From NCBI GenBank assembly GCA_949841355.1, contig CATKZP010000002.1, positions 124,001 to 188,000 on the forward strand: a stretch of DNA of 64,000 nucleotides, in the 5' to 3' direction. Every line of letters starts with the position of its first letter. The stretch's first letter is position 1. The notes beneath the pieces were generated by a model that made no database searches, was not told the origin of the DNA, and worked only from the letters and a program-made list of their open reading frames with translations. The translations under genes were made by a program, and so were the position numbers. The stretch is from an uncultured Oscillospiraceae bacterium (lineage in GTDB: Bacteria > Bacillota > Clostridia > Oscillospirales > Oscillospiraceae). Of this stretch, positions 18,269 to 27,897 are shown in pieces.

Positions 18269-20158
18269 TCAGGGGATGATGCCCAGCCCCGCCAGCACCG
18301 CGTACATTCCGGCGGCCGCCTCCTCCCGGAGGACCGGGGCGGAGGGGGAGATGTCCTTCAGCGGGGCGAACAGCATATCCCCCCGCTCCTCGCCCAGAGC
18401 GTACTCCCGGCCCCAGGCCAGCGCGGCCACATTGGGCCTGGCCCAGCCGGCATAGGGCTCCAGCTCCAGCCACCTGGATACGGGCAGGGACACCAGCTCC
18501 AGCTCAAAGGCCTCGCCAAAGTCGTCAATGGCGAAGTTGAGGTACCGGGCCGCGCGGCCCAGGATGGTGAGAAACTCCTCCTGGGTGAGGACCTTGCCGG
18601 GGTCGAACCGGCCGCCGCCCACGCCGTTCACCAGCCCCAGCTCCGCCATGGCGTTCACCGCCCCGGCGTACCAGGCGTCCTGGGATACGTCGCTGAACCG
18701 GCTGGGGCCGTTCCACGTCACGTTAATCACCCGGGAGAGCATGACGCACAGCTGGGCCCGGGTGAGCTGTCCCTCCGGGTCAAACACACCGGGCTCGGTG
18801 CCGTTGAGCAGCCCATAGGTCCCCATGGCGTTGATGGCCTTGGCGTAGAGGCTGTCCGCCGCGTCCTCAAACCAGCGGCTTTCGTAGTCCACACCCAGCT
18901 TGTCCGCCGCCTCGGACACCGTGCAGTCCCGGAAGCTCCCGTCGTTGTAAAACACCTCCATCTGGGGGGAGAGGGCGGACAGCAGCGCGGCCACTACCCG
19001 GCTGTCCGCCTCCGGGTCCACATAGAAGGGGTCGTTCCCCGGCATGACGCACAGCTTGGAGGTCTCCGGGCTGCCGCCGCACAGGGCCGCGGCCACCGCC
19101 TCGGCGTAGACGTCGCTCACCAGCAGGGTGGGAATCACGCCGATCTTGTCGGTGGTGGTGCCCCCTGCGGAGTAGAACCGGGCGGTGGTCACCTTCAGCC
19201 CGTCGCCGTCAAAGTACTCCGGGACGGTCTCCTCGTCCAGCATATTCTGCCCCACCCCCTTGCCGAAGGTGCGGCTGCCGATGATGATGCCCCGCCCGGT
19301 GTCCCGCACGCCGGCGGAAAACGCCTCGGAGGCGCTGGCGCTCTCGCCGTTCACCAGCACGATCACCGGCTTGCCGGTGGCGGGCTCCCCCTCGCGGTCA
19401 TAGGCGCCCATGCTGCCGCCGTTCACCTCGTAGTAGAGGTAGTAGCCCGGGCCGTTCACACCCTCCAGCATGTCCATGGCGGAGTCGGTGTAGCCGCCCA
19501 CGTTATTGCGCAGGTCCACCACCCACACGTCCACCTGGTCCTCATACTCCTCCAGGTACTGCACGAAGGCCGCGCCGGTGTCGGAGCCGAAGCTGTTGCA
19601 GTCGATGTAGCCCACGCCCCCCTCCATCAGGGTGATCTCGGTGTTGGGGATGTGGATGACCCGCCGGGTGAGGGTATAGTCCCGGGTCTGGCCGTCCCGG
19701 AGGACGGTCACCGTCACGCTGGTGCCCGCCTCCCCCACCAGCAGCTCCCGGTGGCTGTCCAGCGCGGGGACGCAGGAGGCGCCGTTCACCGCCACGATCA
19801 GGTCCCCGGCCTGTATGCCGGCCTCCTTAGCACTGCCGCCGGACACCACGCTGTCCACCAGCAGCCCCTCCTGGGTGAAGCGGATCATGGTGCCGATGCC
19901 CACCGCGTCCACGTCGCCCTCCACCGAGCCGAGGAATTCCTCGTACTCCTCCTGGTCCATGTAATAGGTATACGGGTCGCCCAGCCGCTGAAACAGCTCG
20001 TCCAGGCTGTCCGCCTCATAGGCTTCCTCGGGTATGTCGAAATAGAAGTGGTCCTCCAGCAGCTCCAGCGCCTGGTCCACCGTGAGGGCGGAGGCGGGGG
20101 CTGCCAGCATCGTCAGCGCCAGCAGGGCGCAGGCAAAACGGATGAGGTGCTTTTTCAT
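18269..20158 (-). CDS. Secreted S41-family C-terminal-processing protease with PDZ and C-terminal SLH repeats
   Basis: Signal peptide MKKHLIRFACALLALTMLAAPASA; PDZ (GSAKEAGIQAGDLIVAVNG); catalytic VLVNGESASASEAFSAGVRD and IIGSRTFGKG; SLH-like segments (LLNGTEPGVFDPEGQLTRAQLCVML; LVNGVGGGRFDPGKVLTQEEFLTIL). Confidence 0.9.
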   Translation of the reverse strand: MKKHLIRFACALLALTMLAAPASALTVDQALELLEDHFYFDIPEEAYEADSLDELFQRLGDPYTYYMDQEEYEEFLGSVEGDVDAVGIGTMIRFTQEGLLVDSVVSGGSAKEAGIQAGDLIVAVNGASCVPALDSHRELLVGEAGTSVTVTVLRDGQTRDYTLTRRVIHIPNTEITLMEGGVGYIDCNSFGSDTGAAFVQYLEEYEDQVDVWVVDLRNNVGGYTDSAMDMLEGVNGPGYYLYYEVNGGSMGAYDREGEPATGKPVIVLVNGESASASEAFSAGVRDTGRGIIIGSRTFGKGVGQNMLDEETVPEYFDGDGLKVTTARFYSAGGTTTDKIGVIPTLLVSDVYAEAVAAALCGGSPETSKLCVMPGNDPFYVDPEADSRVVAALLSALSPQMEVFYNDGSFRDCTVSEAADKLGVDYESRWFEDAADSLYAKAINAMGTYGLLNGTEPGVFDPEGQLTRAQLCVMLSRVINVTWNGPSRFSDVSQDAWYAGAVNAMAELGLVNGVGGGRFDPGKVLTQEEFLTILGRAARYLNFAIDDFGEAFELELVSLPVSRWLELEPYAGWARPNVAALAWGREYALGEERGDMLFAPLKDISPSAPVLREEAAAGMYAVLAGLGIIP

Positions 20159-20264
20159 AAACAGTTCTCCTTTGTGCGCTGCGGGGATTTTGTAAATTGA
20201 CAAACGGAGCGGCGCATAGTAAAGTAATTATACCACATATCAACAAGGTTAGGGTGAATAAAAT

Positions 20265-21191
20265 ATGACCAAATTTTCGGAATTTACATTTCCCTCCAAG
20301 GACGGCGTCCACCGCTGCCACGCGAGCCTCTGGGAGCCGGAGGACGCGCCCCGGGCGGTGGTACAGATCGTTCACGGCGTGGCGGAGTACGCCGGGCGGT
20401 ACGACCACTTCGCCCGGTACCTGGCGGACCACGGCGTGGCGGTGTGCGCAGAGGACCACCTGGGCCACGGCAAAACAGTGGACGACGGCAAGTACGGCTA
20501 TTTCGCCAAAAAGGACGGCTGGGCGCTGGTGACGGCGGACGTGCGCCAGCTGCGCGTCCTCATGGGGGAGAAATTCCCCGGCGTGCCCTACTTCCTGCTG
20601 GGCCACTCCATGGGGTCCTTCCTGGCCCGGACCTATTTGTGCACCTATCCCGGCACGGTGGACGGCTGCATCCTGTCCGGCACGGGGCAGGAGAAGCCCG
20701 CCCTGGTGGCGGCGGGGGAGGCGGTGGCCTCCGCCATCTGCGCCCTGCGCGGCCCGGAGACGGTGAGCAAGCTGGTGGACCAGCTCTCCCTGGGGGCGTA
20801 TAACAAGCAGTTCAAGCCCAACCGCACCACGGCGGACTGGATCTGCCGGGACGAGGCGGTGGTGGACGCCTATCTGAAGGACCCCTTCTGCACCTTCAAG
20901 CCCACCGCCGGCATGTTCCGGGACATGATGGGCGGCCTGCGGTTCATCGCCAGCGAGGACGCGCTGTCCCGGATGGACCCGTCCACCCCCGTCTATCTCT
21001 TCTCCGGAGATCGGGACCCGGTAGGCTCCAACGGGGAGGGCGTAAAGACGGTCTACGGCTTCTTCAAGGACCACGGCACCGCCGACCTGACCGTGAAGCT
21101 CTACCCCGGCGGGCGGCACGAAATGCTCAACGAGATCAACAAGGGCGAGGTCTACGCCGACGTGCTGGCCTGGCTGGACAAACACATCTAA
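20265..21191 (+). CDS. Alpha/beta hydrolase (monoacylglycerol lipase/lysophospholipase-like)
   Basis: VQIVHGVAEYAGRYDHFARYLADHGVAVCAEDHLGHGKT; LLGHSMGSFLAR; GGRHEMLNE. Confidence 0.9.
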   Translation: MTKFSEFTFPSKDGVHRCHASLWEPEDAPRAVVQIVHGVAEYAGRYDHFARYLADHGVAVCAEDHLGHGKTVDDGKYGYFAKKDGWALVTADVRQLRVLMGEKFPGVPYFLLGHSMGSFLARTYLCTYPGTVDGCILSGTGQEKPALVAAGEAVASAICALRGPETVSKLVDQLSLGAYNKQFKPNRTTADWICRDEAVVDAYLKDPFCTFKPTAGMFRDMMGGLRFIASEDALSRMDPSTPVYLFSGDRDPVGSNGEGVKTVYGFFKDHGTADLTVKLYPGGRHEMLNEINKGEVYADVLAWLDKHI

Positions 21192-21227
21192 GCGCAAAGC
21201 GCCGGGTCTCCCCGGCGCTTTTTTATG
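21192..21227. terminator. Rho-independent terminator
   Basis: GCGCAAAGCGCCGGGTCTCCCCGGCGCTTTTTTA. Confidence 0.8.
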
Positions 21228-22110
21228 CCTTACCCGCCTTGCGCAGGAACCTGAACTGGGTCTCGGAGCACACCATAGCCAGGAAGATGACGCAGAAGCC
21301 CAAGTAAATCAGCGGCGTGGGCCGCTCCGCCCCGAACAGCACCGAAAACAGCACCCCAAAGGGGGCCTCCAGCGAGAGCAGCAGGGCGGCGGAGGCGGGG
21401 TCGGTGTACTTCTGCCCCACGTTCTGGAACAGCAGGGCCACGGCGGTGGAGCCGATGGCCAAATACAGCATCACGCCCCAGGCCGAACCGGGCAGGCCGT
21501 CCACCGGAACGCCCCGGGTAAAGGCCGTCCCCACCCAGCACATCAAAGCGATCATGGCGAACTGGAGGGTGGTGAGCAGAAAGATGTCCCGTCCTTCGGA
21601 GAATTTGGCCACCGCGATGATATGGCAGGCCAGGAAAAACCCGGCCGCCAGGGTGAGCACGTCCCCCAGCGCCAGGGACAGCCCCCCGTCCCAAGACACA
21701 AGGCCGATGCCCGTCACGCTCAAGAGGGCGGCCAGCACATTCCAGCGGGAGGGCCGCTTCCAGTCCACCGCCCAGTAGAGGAAGGGGACGATGACGCAGT
21801 ACACGGCGGTGAAAAAGGCGTTTTTCCCCGGCGTGGTGCCCATCAGGCCAAAGGTCTGAAGGATGTAGGCCGCCCCCATCAGCAGCCCCAGCACCGCGCC
21901 CTGCCAGACGTAGGCCCGGTCCATGTCCTTCCACCGCCGCCAGAACACCGCCGCCAGCAGCGCCGCCGCCAGGGTGAAGCGGAAGGCCAGCATAAACAGC
22001 GCGTCCACATCGTCCAGCGCGTCCTTAATCATGAAAAAGGTGGACCCCCAGATGACAGGCGCGCACACCAGCATGGGCTTGGCCAGCTTTTTCAGCATGG
22101 TTTCGTTCAT
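21223..22110 (-). CDS. EamA/DMT superfamily transporter
   Basis: Ten-TM-like; PVIWGSTFFMIKDALDDVDALFMLAFRF; SLEAPFGVLFSVLFGAE. Confidence 0.88.
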   Translation of the reverse strand: MNETMLKKLAKPMLVCAPVIWGSTFFMIKDALDDVDALFMLAFRFTLAAALLAAVFWRRWKDMDRAYVWQGAVLGLLMGAAYILQTFGLMGTTPGKNAFFTAVYCVIVPFLYWAVDWKRPSRWNVLAALLSVTGIGLVSWDGGLSLALGDVLTLAAGFFLACHIIAVAKFSEGRDIFLLTTLQFAMIALMCWVGTAFTRGVPVDGLPGSAWGVMLYLAIGSTAVALLFQNVGQKYTDPASAALLLSLEAPFGVLFSVLFGAERPTPLIYLGFCVIFLAMVCSETQFRFLRKAGKA

Positions 22111-22155
22111 AAAATATTCAGCTCCTAGTTTTCAAATGGGGAAAAACGCGGTATA

Positions 22156-22800
22156 ATGGCAGCAAGAATGGAAAAAGGGGGCAAGGCCATGCTGGCCCAG
22201 CGCTTTTTCGAGGGTGACACCGTACAGACCGCCCGCTCGCTGGTGGGAAAATATCTGGTGCGGCGGTACGATGGGCTCACCCTCGCCGCCCGCATCACCG
22301 AGACCGAAGCCTATGTCGGCCGGACGGACAAGGCGTGCCACGCCTACGGCTACCGAAAAACGGAGCGGACCCGCACCCTCTTCGCCCCGCCGGGAACGGC
22401 CTACGTCTATCTCATCTACGGCATGCACTGCTGCCTGAACTTCGTCACCGAGCCCGAGGGGGAGCCGGCGGCGGTGCTCATCCGGGGGCTGGCCCCGCGG
22501 CATAACCAGGACATCATAGCAGAAAACCGCTTTCATTGCAAGTGCGCGGACATGAGCGCCTACCAGAAGAAGAACTTCCTCAACGGCCCCGGCAAGGTGT
22601 GCGCGGGCATGAACATCGACCGTTCCCTCAACGCCCTGCCCTGGGGCTCTCAGGAGCTGTTCGTCTGCCAGAGCCTGGACGAGCTGGGCCTGCCCACGCC
22701 GGAGGAGGACCTGGCCCCCCTCCGCATCCGCGTGGGCAAGCGCATCGGCATCGACTACGCCCAGGAGGCCGTGGATTTCCCCTGGCGGTTTTACCTATAG
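22156..22800 (+). CDS. DNA-3-methyladenine glycosylase (AAG/MPG family)
   Basis: LVGKYLVRRYDGLTLAARITETEAYVGRTDKACHAYG; GTAYVYLIYGMHCCLNFVTEPEG; NGPGKVCAGMNID. Confidence 0.92.
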   Translation: MAARMEKGGKAMLAQRFFEGDTVQTARSLVGKYLVRRYDGLTLAARITETEAYVGRTDKACHAYGYRKTERTRTLFAPPGTAYVYLIYGMHCCLNFVTEPEGEPAAVLIRGLAPRHNQDIIAENRFHCKCADMSAYQKKNFLNGPGKVCAGMNIDRSLNALPWGSQELFVCQSLDELGLPTPEEDLAPLRIRVGKRIGIDYAQEAVDFPWRFYL

Positions 22801-22883
22801 GCCCCGTCCCTTGACGGGCGGAGGGTTTTTTGGTACTATAATCGGGCACTGTCAATTATCACCAAGGAAAAAGCCCACAGCTT

Positions 22884-23885
22884 TTGGAGGTCACGGCCAT
22901 GCGCGGCAACACCCTTTACATCGTCGTTCCCTGTTATAATGAGGAGGAGGTCCTCCCCGAAACCGCCCGGCGGCTGGGGGACAAGCTCAAAGCCCTGATG
23001 AACGCCGGAAAAATCAGCCCCCGCAGCCGGGTGCTGTTTGTCAATGACGGCTCCAAGGACCAGACCTGGGCGGTCATCACCCGCCTGCACGGGGAGAACC
23101 CCCTGCTGTGCGGAGCGGACCTGTCCCGCAACCGGGGGCACCAGAACGCCCTGCTGGCCGGGCTCATGGCCGCCAGGGACAAGGCGGACATGGTCATTTC
23201 CATGGACGCCGACCTCCAGGACGACGTGGACGCGGCGGACGCCATGGTGGACAAGTATCTGGCCGGGGCGGACATCGTATACGGCGTGCGCTCCTCCCGG
23301 AAAACCGACACCTTCTTCAAGCGCACCACCGCCGAGGCCTTTTACCGCCTGATGGACCTGCTGGGGGCGGAGACGGTGTTCAACCACGCCGACTACCGCC
23401 TCATGTCCCGCCGGGCGCTGGAGGGGCTGGCTCAGTTTAAGGAGGTCAATCTCTTCCTGCGGGGCATCGTGCCCATGATCGGCTATCCCTGCGACACGGT
23501 GGAGTACGAGCGGGGGGAGCGCTTCGCGGGCCAGAGCAAGTACCCCTTGAAAAAAATGCTGTCCTTCGCCCTGGAGGGGGTCACGTCCCTGTCGGTGCGC
23601 CCCCTGCGGATGATTACGACACTGGGGTTTCTGGTGTTTTTCGTCTCCCTCGTCATGATCGCCTACAACGTGGGGCGCTGGGCCACGGGGAATACGGTGG
23701 CGGGCTGGGCCAGCCTGTCCTGCTCGGTGTGGTTTATCGGGGGGCTTATCCTGCTGTCCCTGGGGGTTATCGGGGAGTACCTGGGCAAGCTGTACCTGGA
23801 GAGCAAGGGACGGCCCCGCTTCCTCATCCAGGAAGAGCTGGGCCTGGACGGGGAAACTGAGAAGGAATCTTTGACAGATTGTTAA
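22884..23885 (+). CDS. Family 2 glycosyltransferase (DPM1/GtrB-like) with C-terminal TM pair
   Basis: LYIVVPCYNEEEVLPETARRL; VLFVNDGSKDQTWAVI; NRGHQNALLAGL; DADLQDD. Start could be 22899. Confidence 0.92.
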   Translation: MEVTAMRGNTLYIVVPCYNEEEVLPETARRLGDKLKALMNAGKISPRSRVLFVNDGSKDQTWAVITRLHGENPLLCGADLSRNRGHQNALLAGLMAARDKADMVISMDADLQDDVDAADAMVDKYLAGADIVYGVRSSRKTDTFFKRTTAEAFYRLMDLLGAETVFNHADYRLMSRRALEGLAQFKEVNLFLRGIVPMIGYPCDTVEYERGERFAGQSKYPLKKMLSFALEGVTSLSVRPLRMITTLGFLVFFVSLVMIAYNVGRWATGNTVAGWASLSCSVWFIGGLILLSLGVIGEYLGKLYLESKGRPRFLIQEELGLDGETEKESLTDC

Positions 23886-23912
23886 ACCTTTCTAAATATT
23901 GGGCAAAGTCCC

Positions 23913-23941
23913 TTGCAATTTTCCGCCGCCCGGCATACAAT
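23913..23941 (+). promoter_or_regulatory. Candidate promoter (TTGCAA-17-TACAAT) for the repeat/CCC protein
   Basis: -35 at 23913-23918, -10 at 23936-23941. Confidence 0.45.
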
Positions 23942-24044
23942 AGGGCCAGTGGATCGGAGGGGCGGACAAGGCCCTTCCCTAGAGGCGGCGAACACCGCGC
24001 CGCTGGGCGGCGGCCCACAACAATTTCATCAGGAGGTAATTCCC

Positions 24045-24527
24045 ATGAGCATTGATTTTGAGAGCCTGAAGGACAAAGCTGTGGTCGCAGCCCAAACCGG
24101 CGTGACCAAGGCCAAGGAAATCACCGAGACCGGCATCGCCAAGGCCAAGGAGCTGGCCGACACCGGCGTGGCTAAGGCCAAGGAGCTGACTGAGATCGGC
24201 AAGCTGAAAGTGAACAACTCCGCCGAGCAGGAGGCCATCCGCAAGGCCTACTCCGAGCTGGGCAAGCTGTATTACGCTGAGCGGGCCTCCGCGCCCGAGC
24301 CCGCCTACGCCGACATCTGCCAGCGGATCACCGACGCCCTGGCCCGCATCTCCTACAACAACGAGCGCATTGCGGACATCAAGGCCGCCGGCCAGATCAC
24401 CGACGAAGAGGTGGAGGCCGTGGGCACCGAGAACGTCTGCGGGGAAGATGCGCCCTGCTGCTGCCAGGAGGAGGATCAGGGCGAGGGGAGCTGCTGCTGC
24501 CAGGACGAGGATAAGCCCCAGGAGTAA
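24045..24527 (+). CDS. Uncharacterised protein with 11-aa amphipathic repeats and CCC motifs
   Basis: GVTKAKEITET/GIAKAKELADT/GVAKAKELTEI repeats; C-terminal CCCQEEDQGEGSCCCQDED; RBS AGGAGG upstream of ATG at 24045. Confidence 0.75.
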   Translation: MSIDFESLKDKAVVAAQTGVTKAKEITETGIAKAKELADTGVAKAKELTEIGKLKVNNSAEQEAIRKAYSELGKLYYAERASAPEPAYADICQRITDALARISYNNERIADIKAAGQITDEEVEAVGTENVCGEDAPCCCQEEDQGEGSCCCQDEDKPQE

Positions 24528-24544
24528 CCGGACAAACAAGGCAA

Positions 24545-24580
24545 GGGCCCGGCGCTGTGCGCCGGGCCTTCTTTTATTTT
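24545..24580. terminator. Rho-independent terminator between convergent genes
   Basis: AAGGGCCCGGCGCTGTGCGCCGGGCCTTCTTTTATTTT. Confidence 0.85.
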
Positions 24581-25017
24581 GTGCCCGTGGAGCCGAAGCC
24601 CCCGCTTCCCCGCTGGGTCGCCTCCAGCTCCTCCGCCTGGGTGAACTGGGCGGTGAGATAGGGCACGATCAACAGCTGGGCTACCCGGTCACCGTCCTCC
24701 ACCACCTGGGGGACGCTGCCGTGGTTGTGGAGGGCCACGCGTACCTCCCCCCGGTAATCGGCGTCAATGACGCCCACCTTGTTGGCGGGGGCCAGGCCCC
24801 TTTTTGCCCCCAGACTGGAGCGAGCGCATACCAGTCCCACATACCCCTTCGGGATGGCGAAGGCCAGACCGGTGTGAAGCATCACCGTCTCCCCGGGGGC
24901 GATGACCACCGGGCCATCAGTGAGGGCGTGCAGGTCGGCCCCGGCGGCGTCCGGAGTGCCGTAGGCGGGCAGCTTGGCCCGGGGGTCCAGCAGCTTGACG
25001 CGGACAGTATCATTCAT
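24574..25017 (-). CDS. dut: dUTP diphosphatase (dUTPase)
   Basis: GTPDAAGADLHAL; ARSSLGAKRGL; GVIDADYRGEVRV; DRVAQLLIVP; GSGGFGSTG. Confidence 0.95.
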   Translation of the reverse strand: MNDTVRVKLLDPRAKLPAYGTPDAAGADLHALTDGPVVIAPGETVMLHTGLAFAIPKGYVGLVCARSSLGAKRGLAPANKVGVIDADYRGEVRVALHNHGSVPQVVEDGDRVAQLLIVPYLTAQFTQAEELEATQRGSGGFGSTGTK

Positions 25018-25030
25018 AGCTCCGGCCTCC

Positions 25031-25579
25031 TTACACCGTGATGGGCTGAATGGTCGTCTCCCCGTCCCACAGCACGGGGGCATGGGCTTTGATGCTGGCG
25101 GGGACGTTCAAAATCCGCTGGTTGGCAGACCCCCGGAAGCGCAGGTTCAAATCCTTCTCCGCCTCCACAAAAGGCCCGTCCACCAGCACGTCGAGGAGGG
25201 AAAGCATCTCGTCGGTACACTCGCACCGGGCGCGGCTGTCCCGCCACAGCGCCCCGTCCAGGGTGTAGCCGGAATAGCACCAGATCTCTTTGTCCGGAAA
25301 GCGCTCCTTCACCCGGCGCAGGAAGGGGAGCAGCGAGCGCTGGTTGTCCGGCTCAAAGGGCTCGCCCCCCAGCAGGGACAGCCCCTTGATGTACTCGGGA
25401 GCCAGAGCGTCCAGAATCCGCTCCTCCTCCTCGCCGGTGAAGGGCCTGCCGTAGCCGAAGTCCCACGCCTCCTCGTTGAAGCAGCCCGGGCAGCGGTGGG
25501 TGCAGCCGGACACGAACAGGGACACCCGCACCCCGGGGCCGTTGGCCACGTCGGCCCATTTGATGGTGGCGTAATTCAT
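25031..25579 (-). CDS. nrdG: Anaerobic ribonucleoside-triphosphate reductase activating protein NrdG
   Basis: Radical SAM CTHRCPGC; MNYATIKWADVANGPGVRVSLFVSGCTHRCPGCFN. Confidence 0.95.
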   Translation of the reverse strand: MNYATIKWADVANGPGVRVSLFVSGCTHRCPGCFNEEAWDFGYGRPFTGEEEERILDALAPEYIKGLSLLGGEPFEPDNQRSLLPFLRRVKERFPDKEIWCYSGYTLDGALWRDSRARCECTDEMLSLLDVLVDGPFVEAEKDLNLRFRGSANQRILNVPASIKAHAPVLWDGETTIQPITV

Positions 25580-25598
25580 ATGAATCTCCTTGATATGG

Positions 25599-25632
25599 AA
25601 ACGGGGCGGTGGTGAACCCGCCCCGTTTGCGC
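25599..25632 (-). other. GC-rich hairpin between nrdD and nrdG (attenuator, partial terminator or RNA-stability element)
   Basis: AAACGGGGCGG-TGGTGAA-CCCGCCCCGTTT inverted repeat in the nrdD-nrdG spacer. Confidence 0.6.
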
Positions 25633-25637
25633 TTATT

Positions 25638-27764
25638 TTACAGGTGGAGCACCCGGGAGGCGATCTCCTTGGTCTTGCCCTCGTTCCAGAAGTTCTCGCC
25701 CAGGTAGCCGCAGGTGCGGCGCGTCACGTTCATCTTGGCGTGGTCCTTGTTGTGGCACATGGGGCACTCCCACTCGTTGTCCTCGTTGACGATGATCTCC
25801 CCGTCGTAGCCGCACACCTGGCAGTAATCGCTCTTGGTGTTGAACTCGGCGTACTGGATATTGTCATAGATGAACCGCACCAGGTCCTTCAGCGCCTCCA
25901 GATTGTGGCGCATGTTGGGGATCTCCACGTAGGAGATGCACCCGCCGGAGGAGATCTTCTGGAACTGGCTCTCAAAGGTAAACTTGGCGAAGGCGTCGAT
26001 GTCCTCCCGCACGTCCACGTGGTAGCTGTTGGTGTAATACCCCTTGTCGGTGATGTCGGGGATGGTGCCGAAGCGCTCCTTGTCAATGCGGGCGAAGCGG
26101 TAGCACAGGCTCTCCGCCGGGGTGCCGTAGAGGGCGAAGCCGATATTGGTCTCCCGGCGCCAGCGGTCGGTGGTCTCACGCAGGTGCTTCATCAGGCGCT
26201 GGGCGAAGTCCTCTCCCTCGGGCTCGGTCTGGGAGCAGCCCTTCACCAGCTTGGTCACCTCATACAGCCCGATATAGCCCAGGGAGATGGAGGAGTAGCC
26301 GCCGAACAGCAGCTTGTCGATGGTCTCGCCCTTGTCCAGCCGGGCCACCGCGCCGTACTGCCAGTGGATGGGGGACACGTCGGACCGGATGCCCTTCAGG
26401 GCGTTGTGGCGGCACATAAGGGCCTCGAAGCACAGCTCCAGCCGCTCCTCCAGCAGGGGCCAGAACTTGTCCTCATCCTGGCCGGAGAGAATGCCGATCT
26501 GGGGCAGGTTGAGGGACACCACGCCCTGGTTGAACCGGCCCTCGAACTTGTAGTTCCCCGCTTCGTCCTTCCAGGGGGACAGGAAGGACCGGCAGCCCAT
26601 GGGGGAGAACACGTTCCCCTCGTAGTGCTCCCGCATCTTCTTGGCGGAGATATAGTCGGGGTACATCCGCTTGGCGGAGCACTTCACCGCCAGCTCGGTG
26701 AGGTAGTCGTACTCGCCGCCGGTGAGGTTATTGCACTCGTCCAGCACATACACCAGCTTGGGGAAGGCGGGGGTGATATACACGCCCTTCTCGTTCTTGA
26801 TGCCCTCCAGCCGCTGGGAGAGGATCTCCTGGATGATGGCGGCGTTCTCCCTGATATAGGGGTCGCCCTCCCGCAGCACCAGGAACAGGGTGACGAAGGG
26901 GGACTGGCCGTTGGTGGTCATCAGGGTGTTGATCTGGTACTGGATGGTCTGCACGCCGCTCTTCAGCTCGTCCCGGGTGCGGGCGGCGGCGATCTTCTCC
27001 ACGGTGGCGTCGGACAGCTCGGGGGCGGCCTCCCGGGTGCGGCGGATATACTTCTCATAGGACGCCCGCAGGTACTTGCCCAGGTGGCTCATCTCCACGG
27101 ACTGGCCGCCGTACTGGTTGGAGGCCACGCAGGAGATGATCTGAGTGACCACGGTGCAGGCCACCTGGAAGCTCTTGGGGGACTCGATGAGCTTGCCGTT
27201 AATCATGGTGCCGTTGTCCAGCATGTCCCCGATGTTGACCAGGCAGCAGTTGAAGATGTGCTGCACAAAATAGTCCGCGTCGTGGAAGTGGATCACGCCG
27301 TCGTCGTGGGCCTTGGAGATATGCTCGGGCAGCAGGATGCGCCGGGTGAGGTCCCGGCTCACCTCGCCGGCGATGTAGTCCCGCTGGGTGGAGGCGATGG
27401 CGGTATTTTTGTTGGCGTTCTCCTCCGCCAGCTCCTTGTTGTCGTTGCGGATGAGGGAGAGGATGGACTCGTCGGTGGTGTTGGCCTTGCGCACCAGCGC
27501 CCGGGTGTAGCGGTAGATGATATAGGCCTTGGCCAGCTCGTACTTGCCGGCGGCCATCAGCTTGGTCTCCACCATATCTTGTATGTCCTCCACCAGCAGG
27601 CGCTTGCGGCCCTTGGTGGACGCCACGGCGTCAGCGATGGCGTCGATGGACCCCTCGTCGATGCGGCAGGGCTCGTCCACCGCCTGGTTGGCCTTCTGGA
27701 TGGCGGCGACGATTTTTGCTCGGTCAAACTCCACAACGGAGTCGTCTCTTTTGATGACTTTCAT
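25638..27764 (-). CDS. nrdD: Anaerobic ribonucleoside-triphosphate reductase NrdD
   Basis: ATP-cone N-terminus; HFHDADYF; zinc-site CQVCGYDG...CPMC; C-terminal RRTCGYLGENFWNEGKTKEI. Confidence 0.95.
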   Translation of the reverse strand: MKVIKRDDSVVEFDRAKIVAAIQKANQAVDEPCRIDEGSIDAIADAVASTKGRKRLLVEDIQDMVETKLMAAGKYELAKAYIIYRYTRALVRKANTTDESILSLIRNDNKELAEENANKNTAIASTQRDYIAGEVSRDLTRRILLPEHISKAHDDGVIHFHDADYFVQHIFNCCLVNIGDMLDNGTMINGKLIESPKSFQVACTVVTQIISCVASNQYGGQSVEMSHLGKYLRASYEKYIRRTREAAPELSDATVEKIAAARTRDELKSGVQTIQYQINTLMTTNGQSPFVTLFLVLREGDPYIRENAAIIQEILSQRLEGIKNEKGVYITPAFPKLVYVLDECNNLTGGEYDYLTELAVKCSAKRMYPDYISAKKMREHYEGNVFSPMGCRSFLSPWKDEAGNYKFEGRFNQGVVSLNLPQIGILSGQDEDKFWPLLEERLELCFEALMCRHNALKGIRSDVSPIHWQYGAVARLDKGETIDKLLFGGYSSISLGYIGLYEVTKLVKGCSQTEPEGEDFAQRLMKHLRETTDRWRRETNIGFALYGTPAESLCYRFARIDKERFGTIPDITDKGYYTNSYHVDVREDIDAFAKFTFESQFQKISSGGCISYVEIPNMRHNLEALKDLVRFIYDNIQYAEFNTKSDYCQVCGYDGEIIVNEDNEWECPMCHNKDHAKMNVTRRTCGYLGENFWNEGKTKEIASRVLHL

Positions 27765-27868
27765 GGGGCGGGCTCCCTTCTCTTGATGGTTCTTTTGTGC
27801 GCTGGGCCGGTTCCGGCGGCCCGCTCCGCCCTGGAAAGATCTGGGGTGGCAAGCTGGGGCGCTCCATT

Positions 27869-27897
27869 ATGATACTATATCTTGTGGTCGGTGTCAA
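27869..27897 (-). promoter_or_regulatory. nrdD promoter on minus strand (TTGACA-17-TATCAT)
   Basis: Reverse complement TTGACA (27892-27897), 17-bp spacer, TATCAT (27869-27874). Confidence 0.65.

Noticed and set aside
25590-27872. 760-aa plus-strand ORF opposite nrdD
   Set aside because: Antisense shadow of a clear NrdD; composition bias only.
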